In this document: positions 22,809-34,300 of the stretch, piece by piece
Position numbering within the stretch: position 1 is the first letter of the stretch
How the letters are laid out: every line of letters begins with the position of its first letter
From: Tetrahymena thermophila SB210
Taxonomy: Eukaryota; Ciliophora; Oligohymenophorea; Hymenostomatida; Tetrahymenidae
Direction: 5' to 3'
DNA length: 64,000 bases
Assembly: GCF_000189635.1 (NCBI RefSeq)
Contig: NW_002476507.1
Coordinates: 124,001-188,000 of the forward strand
Notes under the pieces: model-generated
Databases searched by the model: none
The model's input: the letters and a program-made list of their open reading frames with translations, nothing else
What the model was told of the DNA's origin: nothing
Position numbers and translations under genes: made by a program

Positions 22809-23554
22809 TTCTATTTAACCTAAATAAATCTTTAATTTCCTATGTACTTGTTAAATTAATTAACTTTTTAATATATTTTTATTACAAAAAATAATTTAAT
22901 GAACAAAAAGTGCTACATTCGAATGAATATTGTATATAAAATACTAATATGAATATATTTAATTAGTTCTATCTTTATCTATTCCAAACCGAAATGTATA
23001 TGACTGATGTAAAAATTAAATTATTCAATCTTAAATAAATTAACTATAGATAGGTTGACTAAAATGACATTTCATTCTGAAATTAAGGAAACATGTTAAC
23101 CAACTTACAACCAAAATAAGTGCTAATTGTTAAATAAAAATTGATTTAAAAAATTTAACTATTTAATTAACTCATTTGTGCATATTTCAAAATTATGAAC
23201 AATTTTCAATTTTATAAACTAAAAATTGTTTTTCTTTTTTTATATGGCTAAATAATATTCATAAAAATGGAATATAGCATCTATTAATTTGTAAAAATAA
23301 TTAAAAAGTAAGGAGCTTATCATATAGTATTAAATGAAATTAGATATCAAAAAATTTGGAAATAATTTAAATTAATGAAAAAAAAAGAAATATTTTTTTG
23401 CTGAATAAATAAATAATTTAATTAATTTTTAGTTTTTTAAGTCGAATATCATTAATTTGATAATAAATAAGACCATAAAAAATATTTTATATAAGATATT
23501 AATTAGAATAAATCAAAAACTTTTTTAAACATGGAATAAAATAAATAAAATTTA
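22809..23554. other. Intergenic spacer between two minus-strand genes
   Basis: Holds the membralin promoter and the 3' UTR of the B-box gene. A+T-rich; nothing else recognised. Confidence 0.5.
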
Positions 23555-24829
23555 TCACTCTTCGTCAATAATTGTTTCAATAATAGCTACTTCATCTGTT
23601 TTATCTGATAAAGATACCATAGCATGAAGGTAATCATTTTCTGGTAACTGTATTTTAAAAGTAAATTAAGCTTCGTTGTTGTTTTTAACGATTTTTAATA
23701 ACTTTTTATTAGGATCAAATACTAAATCTATTTAATCACCTTTATAAAATTAAAATCCCTCATATTATATATTTACAGACTCGTCTGTATGAGATAGAGT
23801 ATACTAATGATAATAAAGCATATAGCATCCAACTTTATTAAGACCATAATGTTTTAATTCAAAGTTTTATTTAGTTTATATTACACTTCTTAACCCAATC
23901 CCAAAACCTACATAGTTTGATATATTTAAAACCTTAAATCTGATTGCTACTCTTCTATCGAATGGCAATCGAGGCTCAAGCATTGCAAATTTATGATTTT
24001 CTTTTTCTCTTATTGTATTTATAGCTTGCATTTAACCTTTTAACTAAATAGAAGGAGCTTTTAAACTACCAGAAAATTTGAAGTTTAAAGCTTGTTTAAC
24101 AGTGTGGTCTTTTGTCATTTTTAAACCAGTAATCATGCTCTAAGAGGAATCTTTCAAATAATCTAAGACATTTTCTAGATCTTCACCTAACTAATCACTT
24201 ATAATTTTTATCCTAAAAGGATCCTATGATGAATTCTTTTCTTCAAATTTTTTTAGTACTCCTACAATTGTATTTTCAACCAATCTACGATTGTCTTAGC
24301 TTAGCTCATAACTTTATTTAACTTCTGATAATAAACCTTCTAAAAAAAGAGTTTCTTCTCTATATTTCTTCATCTATTCTAGCAAATTTTATCTACAATC
24401 TTCTATGAGTTGAGTGTACTCTTTTAAATATTGATCTAATCTAGTGTTTATCATTGAAATAGTTTTTTCCACATCTTGTTTCTTTTCAATTTAATCATAA
24501 TAAGGATAAAATATTCTTTTTACTTTTTTATACTATCCAGTTATTATAGGTTCTAAAGGTACTGCAAATACTTCGCTATGAAAATGTTCATATGCTTAAC
24601 ATATACTACATAGGAGTCTTGATTTATATTCACATTCTGCTAGCTTACAAAAACTAACTACTTTCTCTTCAGGATGAACTGGACAATAGAATATTTTTTA
24701 AATAGCGCTTTAACTTGAATAGGGACTATACTCCCCTTATCTACCTGTTGGTTTACTTACAGGTGAAGATGATCTTGAAAAGTTTTAAATTGCTTCTTTT
24801 TAAAGTTACTGATTCTTTAACAATGACAT
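23555..24829 (-). CDS. B-box zinc finger / coiled coil / SPRY-like protein (TRIM-like, no RING)
   Basis: Single exon, 424 residues, TGA at 23557-23555. After a Ser-rich N-terminus comes a B-box-type zinc-binding pattern: C49, H52, C61, C66, C74, C77, H82, H84 (FYCPVHPEEKVVSFC .. LLCSICQAYEHFH). Residues about 105-200 form a helical coiled coil (DQIEKKQDVEKTISMINTRL, EQMKKYREETLFLEGLLSEV). The C-terminal ~140 residues look like a SPRY/B30.2 beta-sandwich: FDRRVAIRFKVLNISNYVGF, then HYGLNKVGCYMLYYHQYTLS, then FYKGDQIDLVFDPNKKLLKI, which is the SPRY order (GD.I....D...K.L.F). There is no RING, so no E3 activity is implied. Such proteins are common in Tetrahymena. It is divergent with the glutathione peroxidase gene. 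Role unknown; probably protein-protein recognition. Confidence 0.8.
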
Positions 24830-25885
24830 TATTTACAAAAAATTTTAAGATCCTTTAAGAAATAAGCAATAGTATTTAATATTAATAATTAATTGAAGAT
24901 AAATGAGTGATTCTAAATCAAAAATTAACTAAATTTTTATCTTCTTTACCGTTTACCAATAATAATAAATTAATATAAAATAAAGATACTTAGAAGGTTT
25001 ATTTATGTACCATTGCTTTTTATTATTAATAAAAATACGATTCTAAACAATTTATTAAATTAGCTATAAAACTCTTATTTTATTTATGACAAACTATAAT
25101 AAAATGAGAAGGAATGATAAACATAATATGTATACTCTTAAAATATTATAAAAGCTTTTAAGTAATAAAATAACAGAAAAAGTAACTTTAGTAATACATT
25201 TTCATATATTAGTTTAAAAATCGAATAATTAATTTACTATTAAGAAAATATTTGAAAATTAGTTTTTTTTGACCTTGTATTTCTTTTCTTATTGGCTGTG
25301 ATAAATAATTATTAAATATCAAATTTATATAAATAAAACTAAATTGGCAATATACTCTGAATTTTTGGATATTTATTACTAAATTTTTAACAATAAAACC
25401 TTAATATAAAGTCAATTTTTATTTAAATTATTTATCAACTACTCTATCTTCATTAAATGTGAATTTCTAAACATTTTGCAAAAAGGTTTATTAAAAACTT
25501 TTTATTGTAAAACATATAAATTTGAATTCAAGATCAAGAAATAAAATATAAATATATTTTAATCTCGATACAAATTTTTGATAATCTTAAAACATTTTTA
25601 GACTTTCTATTTGCTTTAAATTTTTATGAACTAATTAATTTTAGTTTATTTCTTTTTTTAAAAAACCAATTTATTTACACTTATAAGATTAAATTGCTCA
25701 TAATTTATCACAAAACTAACTCTTTATTAGCACAGTATTCTAATAATAAATATAGCTGAACTTATATGTGTAATTTATTAACTTAAATAGATCAAAAATT
25801 TCTGTATATAAAAAATTCTTATCTGATTTTATTATAATATTTGATTAAAATAATAAATCAATAATATTTTACTTAAAAAGCATAG
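24830..25885. other. Divergent promoter region (B-box gene / Sec glutathione peroxidase)
   Basis: About 1 kb between two outward-facing starts. No ORF or RNA gene is supported and no distinct regulatory motif can be told apart from the A/T background. Confidence 0.5.
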
Positions 25886-26590
25886 ATGGGTTCTCTCCTT
25901 TACAAATCAGTTGCTAAAACTGGTGTTGAAAAACTTACGCCTAAAACAAATAACTTTTGGGCACTAGAAGCTATTGACATTGATGGAAATCTACGTAAAA
26001 TGTCAGAGTTTTAAAATAGAAAAGCAATAATTGTTGTTAATGTTGCATGTAAATGAGGTTTAACATCTGACCACTACACTTAGTTAGTGGAAATGTATAA
26101 GAAATACAAGTAATTTTCATTAAAAATTAATAATAGATTTACAAATATTATTTAGTAATTCTAAATTAACCTTTTGATTTAATATAGATCGAGAGGTTTG
26201 GAAATTCTTGCATTCCCTTCCAATTAATTTATGGGATAGGAGCCTTGGGATCCACCTTAAATTAAAGAGTTTGTGGTAACTAAATTTGGCGTAGATTTTG
26301 TTCTCTTTGGTAAAGTAAATGTTAACGGAGAAGATTGCCATGAAATCTACAAAGTATTTATTTATCGAATTCATTTTAACATAGTTTTTTCAAATTATTT
26401 ACCATTTTAATTTTTAATTTAGTACTTGAGAAATAACAGTCCTCTTCACGATCCAAAAACTGGAAATTCTAAATAAATTCCATGGAATTTCGCTAAGTTT
26501 TTGATTTAAAGTGATGGTACAGTTCATAGTTTTTACGGACCTAAAACTGAACCAAAAGAAATTGAACCTGTATTAGAAAAACTACTTTGA
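25886..26590 (+). CDS. Selenocysteine-containing glutathione peroxidase
   Basis: Three exons 25886-26109, 26188-26353, 26423-26590; 558 nt, 185 residues including one in-frame TGA (26054-26056) read as selenocysteine at residue 57. The TGA falls exactly at the peroxidatic residue: IIVVNVACK-U-GLTSDHYTQL, where GPx family members carry U or C. Other tetrad motifs are present: LAFPSNQFMGQEPW (Gln) and IPWNFAKFLI (Trp, Asn). The protein is the short monomeric, PHGPX/GPX4-like form. It reduces H2O2 or lipid hydroperoxides with glutathione or thioredoxin, in cytosol or mitochondria; no signal peptide is seen. The frame continues conserved to a second TGA at 26588-26590, and a SECIS lies 117 nt downstream. 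The neighbouring gene is its Cys paralog. Since TGA is the only stop in this genome, the codon must be read by context. Confidence 0.93.
26054..26056 (+). promoter_or_regulatory. In-frame UGA selenocysteine codon
   Basis: TGA at codon 57 of the peroxidase frame, replaced by TGC at the matching codon 57 of the tandem paralog (27888-27890). It lies about 53 nt upstream of the first exon junction, so without recoding the mRNA would present a premature stop. Confidence 0.92.
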
Positions 26591-27719
26591 AAAAAAGGAA
26601 TTTTTCCCTTTTGTTTCACAATATAATATCTAGTTAAAATAAGGCAATTATAATATTTATTAATAAGTTTTATGAAGATTTTCAAATATTGAAAACTAAA
26701 ATGTTAAATGAAAGATTATTTTTAAATTTGTAAAAAAGAAATAATTTTGAAAAAAATATTATTTTAGTTAGTAAATATAGAAAATTCTTAATAATTCAAA
26801 TATTTGTATGTTTTAAATTGTTTGTTTTGTCTAGATAATTTGTTTGTGACTTATTGAATTAAAATTTGATATATAAGCTCTTTATTACTATTACCAACAA
26901 ACATTATCACTCTATACTACATTTTTGTATATCAACATAATTAGTATATTTTATTATTTTTTATTCACAGTAAAATTATTTTGGAGATGCTCTGTTTTAT
27001 TTATTAATATTAAGTTGAATAAAATTAGATGTTAGTAACAAAATAGTAAAACAGTTTAAAAGTGGCACTGAAATAATTCTTAGTATCATTTGATTCTTAG
27101 CTTTGTAATTCTCTAGCATATGACAACAAATTTAATATTCGATAAATATATTTTGAGAGAATATATTTTTTTATAAATGATAAATTAAAGTTAAATAAAA
27201 GTATTCATAGATATAATCTAGCTTTGAATATTGTTTAAACTTAGATTTTTTCAATTTCCTATTGATAGAGCACTCAATTGCACACAGCTAAAATAATATT
27301 TAGCATATATAGTATATTTATATTTAATTCAATATTATATCTTCAATTTACTTTGATATTATTTATTAATTAAGTTTAAGTAACCAAATAATCTAAACCA
27401 GCATTCCAGAAAATTTCTTTTTTATTCAATTTGAATATATAAATAATTTATTATTTTGTTTTGAATCATTAAGACCTATTTTTTATTTCTAATTGATGTC
27501 ACTCTCTTTATAACACAAGTATTTTTTTGACGAATATCTGAATTTTAATAATAGTCATATGATGATATTTCTTTTCTACAGTTCAAATTAATATTCCTTG
27601 AAATTTCTTTTTTAATAATATTTTTCTTCAAATAGTCAAATTTTATGCACCATAAATTAATATTAAATTAAATTAATCAAAACAAAAATTCAATTTAATA
27701 AAAGCAATTAGAAAATAAA
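26591..27719. other. Spacer between the two glutathione peroxidase genes
   Basis: Starts with the 3' UTR of the Sec gene including the SECIS (26696-26767), then A+T-rich DNA with the promoter of the Cys paralog. No other gene seen. Confidence 0.55.
26696..26767 (+). promoter_or_regulatory. SECIS element in the 3' UTR of the Sec glutathione peroxidase
   Basis: Lower helix: CTAAAATG (26696-26703) pairs with TATTTTAG (26760-26767, one G-T). Quartet: ATGA at 26708-26711 opposite TGA at 26748-26750. Upper helix: 12 pairs, AAGATTATTTTT with AGAAATAATTTT (two G-T). The apical loop opens with AAA on the 5' side, then TTTGTAAA that can form a short extra stem. This is the eukaryotic SECIS plan (AUGA, about 12 bp, AA, GA) needed to decode UGA as Sec. 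The distance of 117 nt from the stop codon is normal. An RNA-folding or SECISearch run would settle it. Confidence 0.88.
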
Positions 27720-28283
27720 ATGGGTAGTTTGTTATTCAAAGCTGTAGCTAAAACTGATTATGAAAATATAAAACCTACTTAAGATAATTTCTTCAATTAT
27801 TCTGCAAAAGATATTGATGGCAATTTAAGAAATATGAGTGAATTTAAGGATAGAAAGTGCCTTTTAGTTGTTAATGTTGCATGCAAGTGCGGTTTAACCT
27901 CAGATCACTATACCTAATTAGTTTAACTCTATAAGAAATATAAATCATAAGGATTTGAAATCTTAGCATTCCCTGCAAACTAATTCATGGGCTAAGAACC
28001 TTGGGATAATGCAAAAATCAAAGAATACGTCGTAACAAACTTTAATGTTGACTTTACTCTTTTCGACAAAGTAGAGGTAAATGGAGAAAACTGTAATGAA
28101 ATCTTCAAATTCCTCAGATTTAACTCTGAGCTTCATAACAAAGAAACAGGTAAAACTAGATAGATTCCTTGGAACTTTGCTAAATTTTTAATTGGACCCG
28201 ATGGTAAGGTTCATAAATTTGCTAGTCCTAAAGTTAATCCTAACGATATGATAGCTGATATTGAAGCTATGCTTAAAGCTTGA
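27720..28283 (+). CDS. Cysteine glutathione peroxidase (paralog of the Sec gene)
   Basis: Single exon, 187 residues, TGA at 28281-28283. LLVVNVACKCGLTSDHYTQL has Cys57 where the upstream paralog has Sec57. Also LAFPANQFMGQEPWDNAKIK and IPWNFAKFLIGPDGKVHKF, the usual Gln, Trp and Asn of the active site. Both copies start MGSLL(Y/F)K.VAKT, so they are recent-looking tandem paralogs. This copy has no introns where the Sec gene has two, and no SECIS-like structure is apparent downstream. Cys versions are generally slower peroxidases and usually use thioredoxin. Cytosolic or mitochondrial location cannot be read from the sequence. Confidence 0.94.
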
Positions 28284-31200
28284 AATTAATATATATCAAA
28301 TTTATAAAAAAATAAAATATTTATTGTTAAATAGTATACTAATGAAATCAATTTATTTTTGTATTAATATGTTTAAGAGCTATAAATAATTTGTCATATT
28401 TAAAAAAATTTAAATGTTTTAAATTATCTAATTAAATTTAATAATATCTGTAAAAAAATCAATAGAATTTATTTTTATTTGATAGAATTTTTAAATAAAA
28501 ATATGGGTTAAATAAATAAAATAGTGGTTATTTTTTAAATCAGTTTTTATAAATAAATTCCTAATTAAAAATGAGTCCATAATCTCATCTGATTTATAAT
28601 AGGTTAAATTAAAATTTATGTTTTAACTTAGAAATGATATTATTTTTTTCATAAAAAGACTATCTTATACTAGAAATATCTGATTATTTAGGATTTTTTA
28701 TTGAAAGATTAAGTTAAATATTCATCATAACTTTTTTTAACTAAAATTTTTAAATAGACATTACAACTTTATTGAAACTTATTATATTTTATATAAATAA
28801 ATGAAAAAATCAGTATATTTTCACAATTTTGTTTGTTGAATAACTATAAAAATAATGTTTTTCAAAAATGTTTTACCTCATCCTAGAGATATCATATATT
28901 ATAATACATCTTAATTAAAAGACATTATGGTATTATTATTTTTGAAACAATTAAAAAATTACTATATTATTATAGTAAGTGTCATTTAGTAATATTGCAA
29001 TTGATATAAAAAAAATAAAATATCCTTTTCTCAATTTATTATACTATTTAAAAATAATGAATTAAATAAAAATTCGTATTATTTTTTGTCATCTTCGTTT
29101 AAACTAACATTCAGCTAAAGGTATAATTTAGAAGCATGGTACCAGATTTTAGTATTTAATGAATATTTGTAAAATTAAATACTTATTTCTAATTTTGATT
29201 TATTAAATTTAATGTAAAATTTTACTTTGAAACTGAATATGTTACATAATTTTGATAAAATTTCAATTTATTTTAAGAATATTAATTATTTCTATGATTA
29301 TTGATTAATTAAATTTAGTGTTATAATTATTTATAGATCAATAAGTTACTGATATGATAATTATAGCCTTATTTTTTAAGATAATTTATTATAATCAAAA
29401 ACTAATGTTGAGGAGCATAAAAATTCTACATCATTAAACCAATAAAAACGATTTCTATTTATTCTTTATTTTCTTATTTGTAATTTTTGTAAACAATTTC
29501 TTATCTAAAATTTGTTAAATATAGTATGAATAAATTTCATGTTTTAAATATTATTCTTTCTACTATTAAAATTTAATCTTGAAAATAATAAAATAATAAT
29601 TTTTTTTCAATATATACAAGTAAAGAATGGTATAAATAATTTGCTGAAATCAATTTTAAACAGGATGTAAAAATAGGGAGAGTATTTTCGTCAAACTCAT
29701 CAAAATGTTTTTTTGAAGACTGATTTTAAAATTTTTGAAAAATCAAAACTTTATACTTACATTTTTTTGATTTTAATTACAAACAAACACAGTATATCTT
29801 CATATGCATTAGCTAATATTTATTTTTAAGATATTATCAATTTGTTTTTTATTGATAAATTATATCTAAATAACATATATGTTATTATTTAGCCAAAAAT
29901 TATCAGGATTTCAGGATTAAATTATAATATTTAATAAAAATTAATATATTATAAATATATTTTTAAATTAAATTCTAAAATAATATGCTTAAAAACATTT
30001 CCTAATTATTATTAATAGGGAGTTTATTCTAAAAAAGTAAACTTAACAATAATAATTGGCATAAATTTATCTAATAAATTTATACCATAAACATACACAA
30101 TAACATCAAAACATTTAATAAAAAAATAAATAATATTTGAAAAAGAAATTATTAATACTTTCATATTAATTTTATTTTTTTAGATTTTAAAAGATAAATA
30201 TATTGAAGAATTTCAATAGTTAACACTTACTTTTTAGAAAAAACGTAATATAATTCTTTCAATAAGATTTGAGGTAAAAAAATAGTTCAATATATTAATT
30301 AATTCTGTTTAATAAATAAAAATATACTTTTTATTTTAAAAAATAAATGATTTAGAGTGATAAAAATTTAATTCCTTTTAGTTGATAAATTATGTTTTGT
30401 GATTAAAAAAATTTGTAAAATAATTAAAGTAATAATACATAATAATATTCGTTTTTTGTAAATTTTTTTTCATTCCAGGAACTTTAGATCACTTTTATTT
30501 ACACATTTAAATATGTAAATAGATTAAATTTATTTAGTATATTGTCTTATCATTTGCTAGAGATACTATAAACTTAAGAATAACAGTTTATCAATCATAA
30601 AGCAATTTTTATTTAATTAAATGTCTCCAGTAAAAATTAAATTATATTAATTTTCTCAATATTTTAAAATGTATTTTTTGGAATTTAAAAAATAGGTTTA
30701 AATTTAAAATATTTTGTTTCTCTTTATGACAGAAATAAAAATTCAATTTTTAACCTGAATGAATAATATTGGAGTATTTTAATTTTAAATAGATTATGAA
30801 TTCTTTACGATCACTAATCATAGGCTAAATAAACTTTGTTTGAGTTTTTCTAAATTTAACAATTAACTTAATTCATATTCAATGTAAGTTAGGTTTTTTG
30901 ATAAAATAAATGATTCTATATTTTTATGTCGTGATATAGAGATTTTTTACTTTTCTAAATAAAAATTCAAAGTATGAATTACCAATAATATTTTCCCATT
31001 CATGTTTAAAATAATATTTTTTTAAAATATTGATATATTTATTGTTCAACTAACTTCATAAAATTGAAAGCAGTTTGCCAATTCCTTTATTTATGGTGAA
31101 TTATTATGCTAAAATTTGTATTTTTTAATTGATTGCTTGAACTAATTTTAAAATTAATATTCTCTCTTTACTGATTAGTGAAAGTATTGTTATTTAGCTA

Positions 31201-31364
31201 ATTTACATTATTTCAATTTCCCATTGTTTTTTTTTAAATTAAAGCTGAATAAAAACAAAAAATAGAATGATTACTTTTAAAAAAGAAAAAAAGCAATAAA
31301 AATAGATAGAAAGATTTATATCAAATTAAAATAAGCAAATATTATTTTAAAGACTATTAAAATT
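28284..31364. other. 3-kb gene-poor region upstream of the receptor-like array
   Basis: A+T-rich, no supported gene. Contains a short exon relic of the array family at 29615-29680 and a perfect 18-nt A/T-rich palindrome at 29869-29886. The promoter of gene A should lie near 31000-31364. Confidence 0.55.
29615..29680 (+). pseudogene. Exon-6 relic of the LVIVD/cadherin-like gene family
   Basis: The first 39 nt (from TACAAGTAAAG to GAAATCAA) match exon 6 of gene B at about 43465-43503 with a single difference (GAATGG for GATTGG), and gene A near 35923. The following bases keep only weak similarity (AAAC..GATGTAAAAAT against AAATTTGAAGTTCATAAGAAT). No flanking exon is intact. Most likely the last trace of an older upstream array member. 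Confidence 0.75.
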
Positions 31365-34300
31365 ATGATAAAAAAGTCGCAAATTTTATAAATATGGATA
31401 ACTTTACTCACAGTTACTAATATTATTTGCAGGCAATTAGTCTTTGAACCTAATCCCATCTTAGATTTCAATTTATTTAACCTAAAAGGCTAGAATACTT
31501 ACTTATCAGTGCTTAGTGAAGATAATTAATATGCATTTATTTCTGCAAGAGAAGGAGGAGTATATATAATATCTCTGGCTAATATTCTTCAAACGACAAT
31601 TGTTGGGAACATAGCTGCCTTATAAGCATAGTATTTATAAGTCAAAAAAAATATTTTGTTTATTGGAGACCTTTTAGATGGTGTAGTAATATATGACATT
31701 TCAAATATTACAAACCCTGTTCTACTTTCGAAATGGTAATTATATTTGCATATACAAGCTTTAGAAATTACATCTGACTCAAATTATTTATTTGCTCTTG
31801 GAAATGGAATAATTTTTTGCATTGATATCTCTGATCCGAAGAATCCAAAAACAATATCCAAAAATGGTAAATAATTTATATTTTTTAATAAAATTAGAAA
31901 AATAATTACACATAAATCGTATCTAATATCTATATTTAACTAGATAAAATCAGTCAGTAAATTATTATTGACTACTAAAACAAAACCTAATTATTATTCA
32001 TACCTTTGCATTTAATTCAATTAGCAAACTAAAATTCAATTTCCTTTATTTTATAAATCACCCAATCTTAAACTGAAGTAAACTAACAGAAATAGGTAAT
32101 AGTAACATTAATTTAATTAAGATCAAGGTATATAATGGAAATATTATGTTCATGATACTTGAAATTCTTAAAATATTAAAAATTGTAAACTAAATTCTTA
32201 ATTACAAATTTATATCAAAAAAATAATATTTTATGGTAAATGTGCGTATTTTTGATAAATTCTGATTATTTTAAAATCTAAAAGTTTTCTTCAATTAATT
32301 ATTTACCATAAAAAAAGGAATACCTTCAGGTGAATCTTATAGAGTAAGACTCAGCCCAGATGAAACCCATATTTGTGTGTCTAATGCCCTTGCTGGAATT
32401 TAAATAATAGACGTAAGACAAAAACAACAAATTATTATTAGAGTGAATTAAAATCCTGCATTTGTATTTTGGGATTGTTTATTTACACCAGATCAGACTT
32501 CTATTTATTCAGTTGATGCTTACTATGGTCTCTTTTACTCAAATGTTTAATCGGTTTTTAGCTAACCAATAGGTTCAACAAATGTTGTACCTTTAAATTT
32601 TGTCAATTTGTATTTAACTCCTTAAGTGTAATAAAGCATCGCAATTACTTCTGATGGTCTTTTTTTAATGCTAGGACAACGCAGTATAGGTTTAGTATTA
32701 TTTGAAATATAAAACAAGAATTATTAAAAGCCTGTTTTTGTTCAAAAATTAAATGGTAACTACCTATCAAATGATGTATATTTTTCTAGAAACAACAATG
32801 AAGCTTTTGCATTTGTAACTAATGGCATGTCTTTATTAATTTTTAAATAAGTAAGTATCAATACTAATAAAGATTTTCCTAACGTTTTTAATACCTTTTA
32901 GTCTTCCTTAACATACTTATCTCCAGAATATTTTCCTTGGTAAATTATATGTCTTAGCAATAATAAATACATTATTCAAACTAACAGTCATTATGGTTTA
33001 AACATATTTGACATCTAAGATAACTATTATCCTAACTTAGTAAAATATATACCAATTGTAAAAGGAGATTATGGAGGTGTCTAAGTAAATGAAGAATTAA
33101 ATGCTATGTTTGTTGCAGGTACATAAGATGGTCTAATAACTTACAATATTACTGATATGACAAACATAAATTTTGTTAATAACGTGACTCCAATTGATCC
33201 TACTTTAATATCTAATGCAGTTAATGGGTAAGTATCATTTTTTAAATTATTTTAAAATATTTATTGATATTTTTATAAATTAAGAGTAACCTACAACGAA
33301 AAAAATAAAATAATAGTAGTGGCAAATGGTTATTATGGATTTGCTGTGTTAAATGCAGTCAATCCTTATTCTGTTAGTTTGATTGGCTTATTTTTAAATG
33401 ATAAATATCCTTGTAGCTTTGAAAAATGCTAGATTACAAATGATACTTCTACTATAATATGTGCTTGTCGCGAGGTAGGTTTATTTTTCTTTGATTTTTC
33501 AAATTATAAACTCCAATTAACTTATTTGATCAATAAAATTGGAGCTGAGTATTTGATTCTCTCTTAAGATGAAAAAAATGCTTATGTTTGCTTTGGATTT
33601 ATGGGTCTTGTGATAGTCAATATTTAAAATAAAATGTCACCTTATATAATTAGTATTCAACCAGTTGATGGCTGGGCATAAAGTCTAACAGCAATATTTA
33701 ATGAGCAATATTTGATAGTTACATAAATTGAAAAAGGATAATTAGTTATAGTTAATATCTAAGACATTTAAAATCCTTATATTTAATCAAAACTTGAATT
33801 TCCTAATGAAAATAGCAACAGTGTTTGTGTTACTCCAGATCAAAAAAATGCATATTTTATTGGTAATATTTTAATTTCATATATTAAAATATTTAAAAAT
33901 TATTTAGATTACAGTTAAAAAATTTTATTATTTAAAGAAGTTTCCTCCAAAGATATTTTAAATTTTTTAAAGAAATATAAAATATTCAAGAAATTATTTT
34001 AAATAATTAGGAAATAGAGGTTTGAGGTACATTCCTATTAATACTGACTTAATCCTTCATACATAAATTTAAGTTTAATATACAAATACTTAAGGGAGTA
34101 TATACTATGAAGATTTGAGTAATAGCTAAAGTCTATTAGTTGGATAGACTGCTAAAATGTATTTTGTTCCTCTCTATATTTAGACTTAAGTGAAGATATC
34201 TAATGCTTATTACTATAGGAACTATGAAGTTTAACTTCTTCCTTATTGGATAACATTTTATTAAAAAACTTAAAGTCTTTAAATCCAAGTTGATAAAACT

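Noticed and set aside
26054..26056. Reading the in-frame TGA as a pseudogene mutation or sequencing error
   Set aside because: It coincides exactly with the Sec/Cys position of GPx, the rest of the gene is intact, and a SECIS-like structure follows.
29869..29886. Perfect 18-nt palindrome AATAACATATATGTTATT
   Set aside because: Only one C and one G; palindromes of this kind are expected by chance in DNA this A/T-rich. No associated feature.
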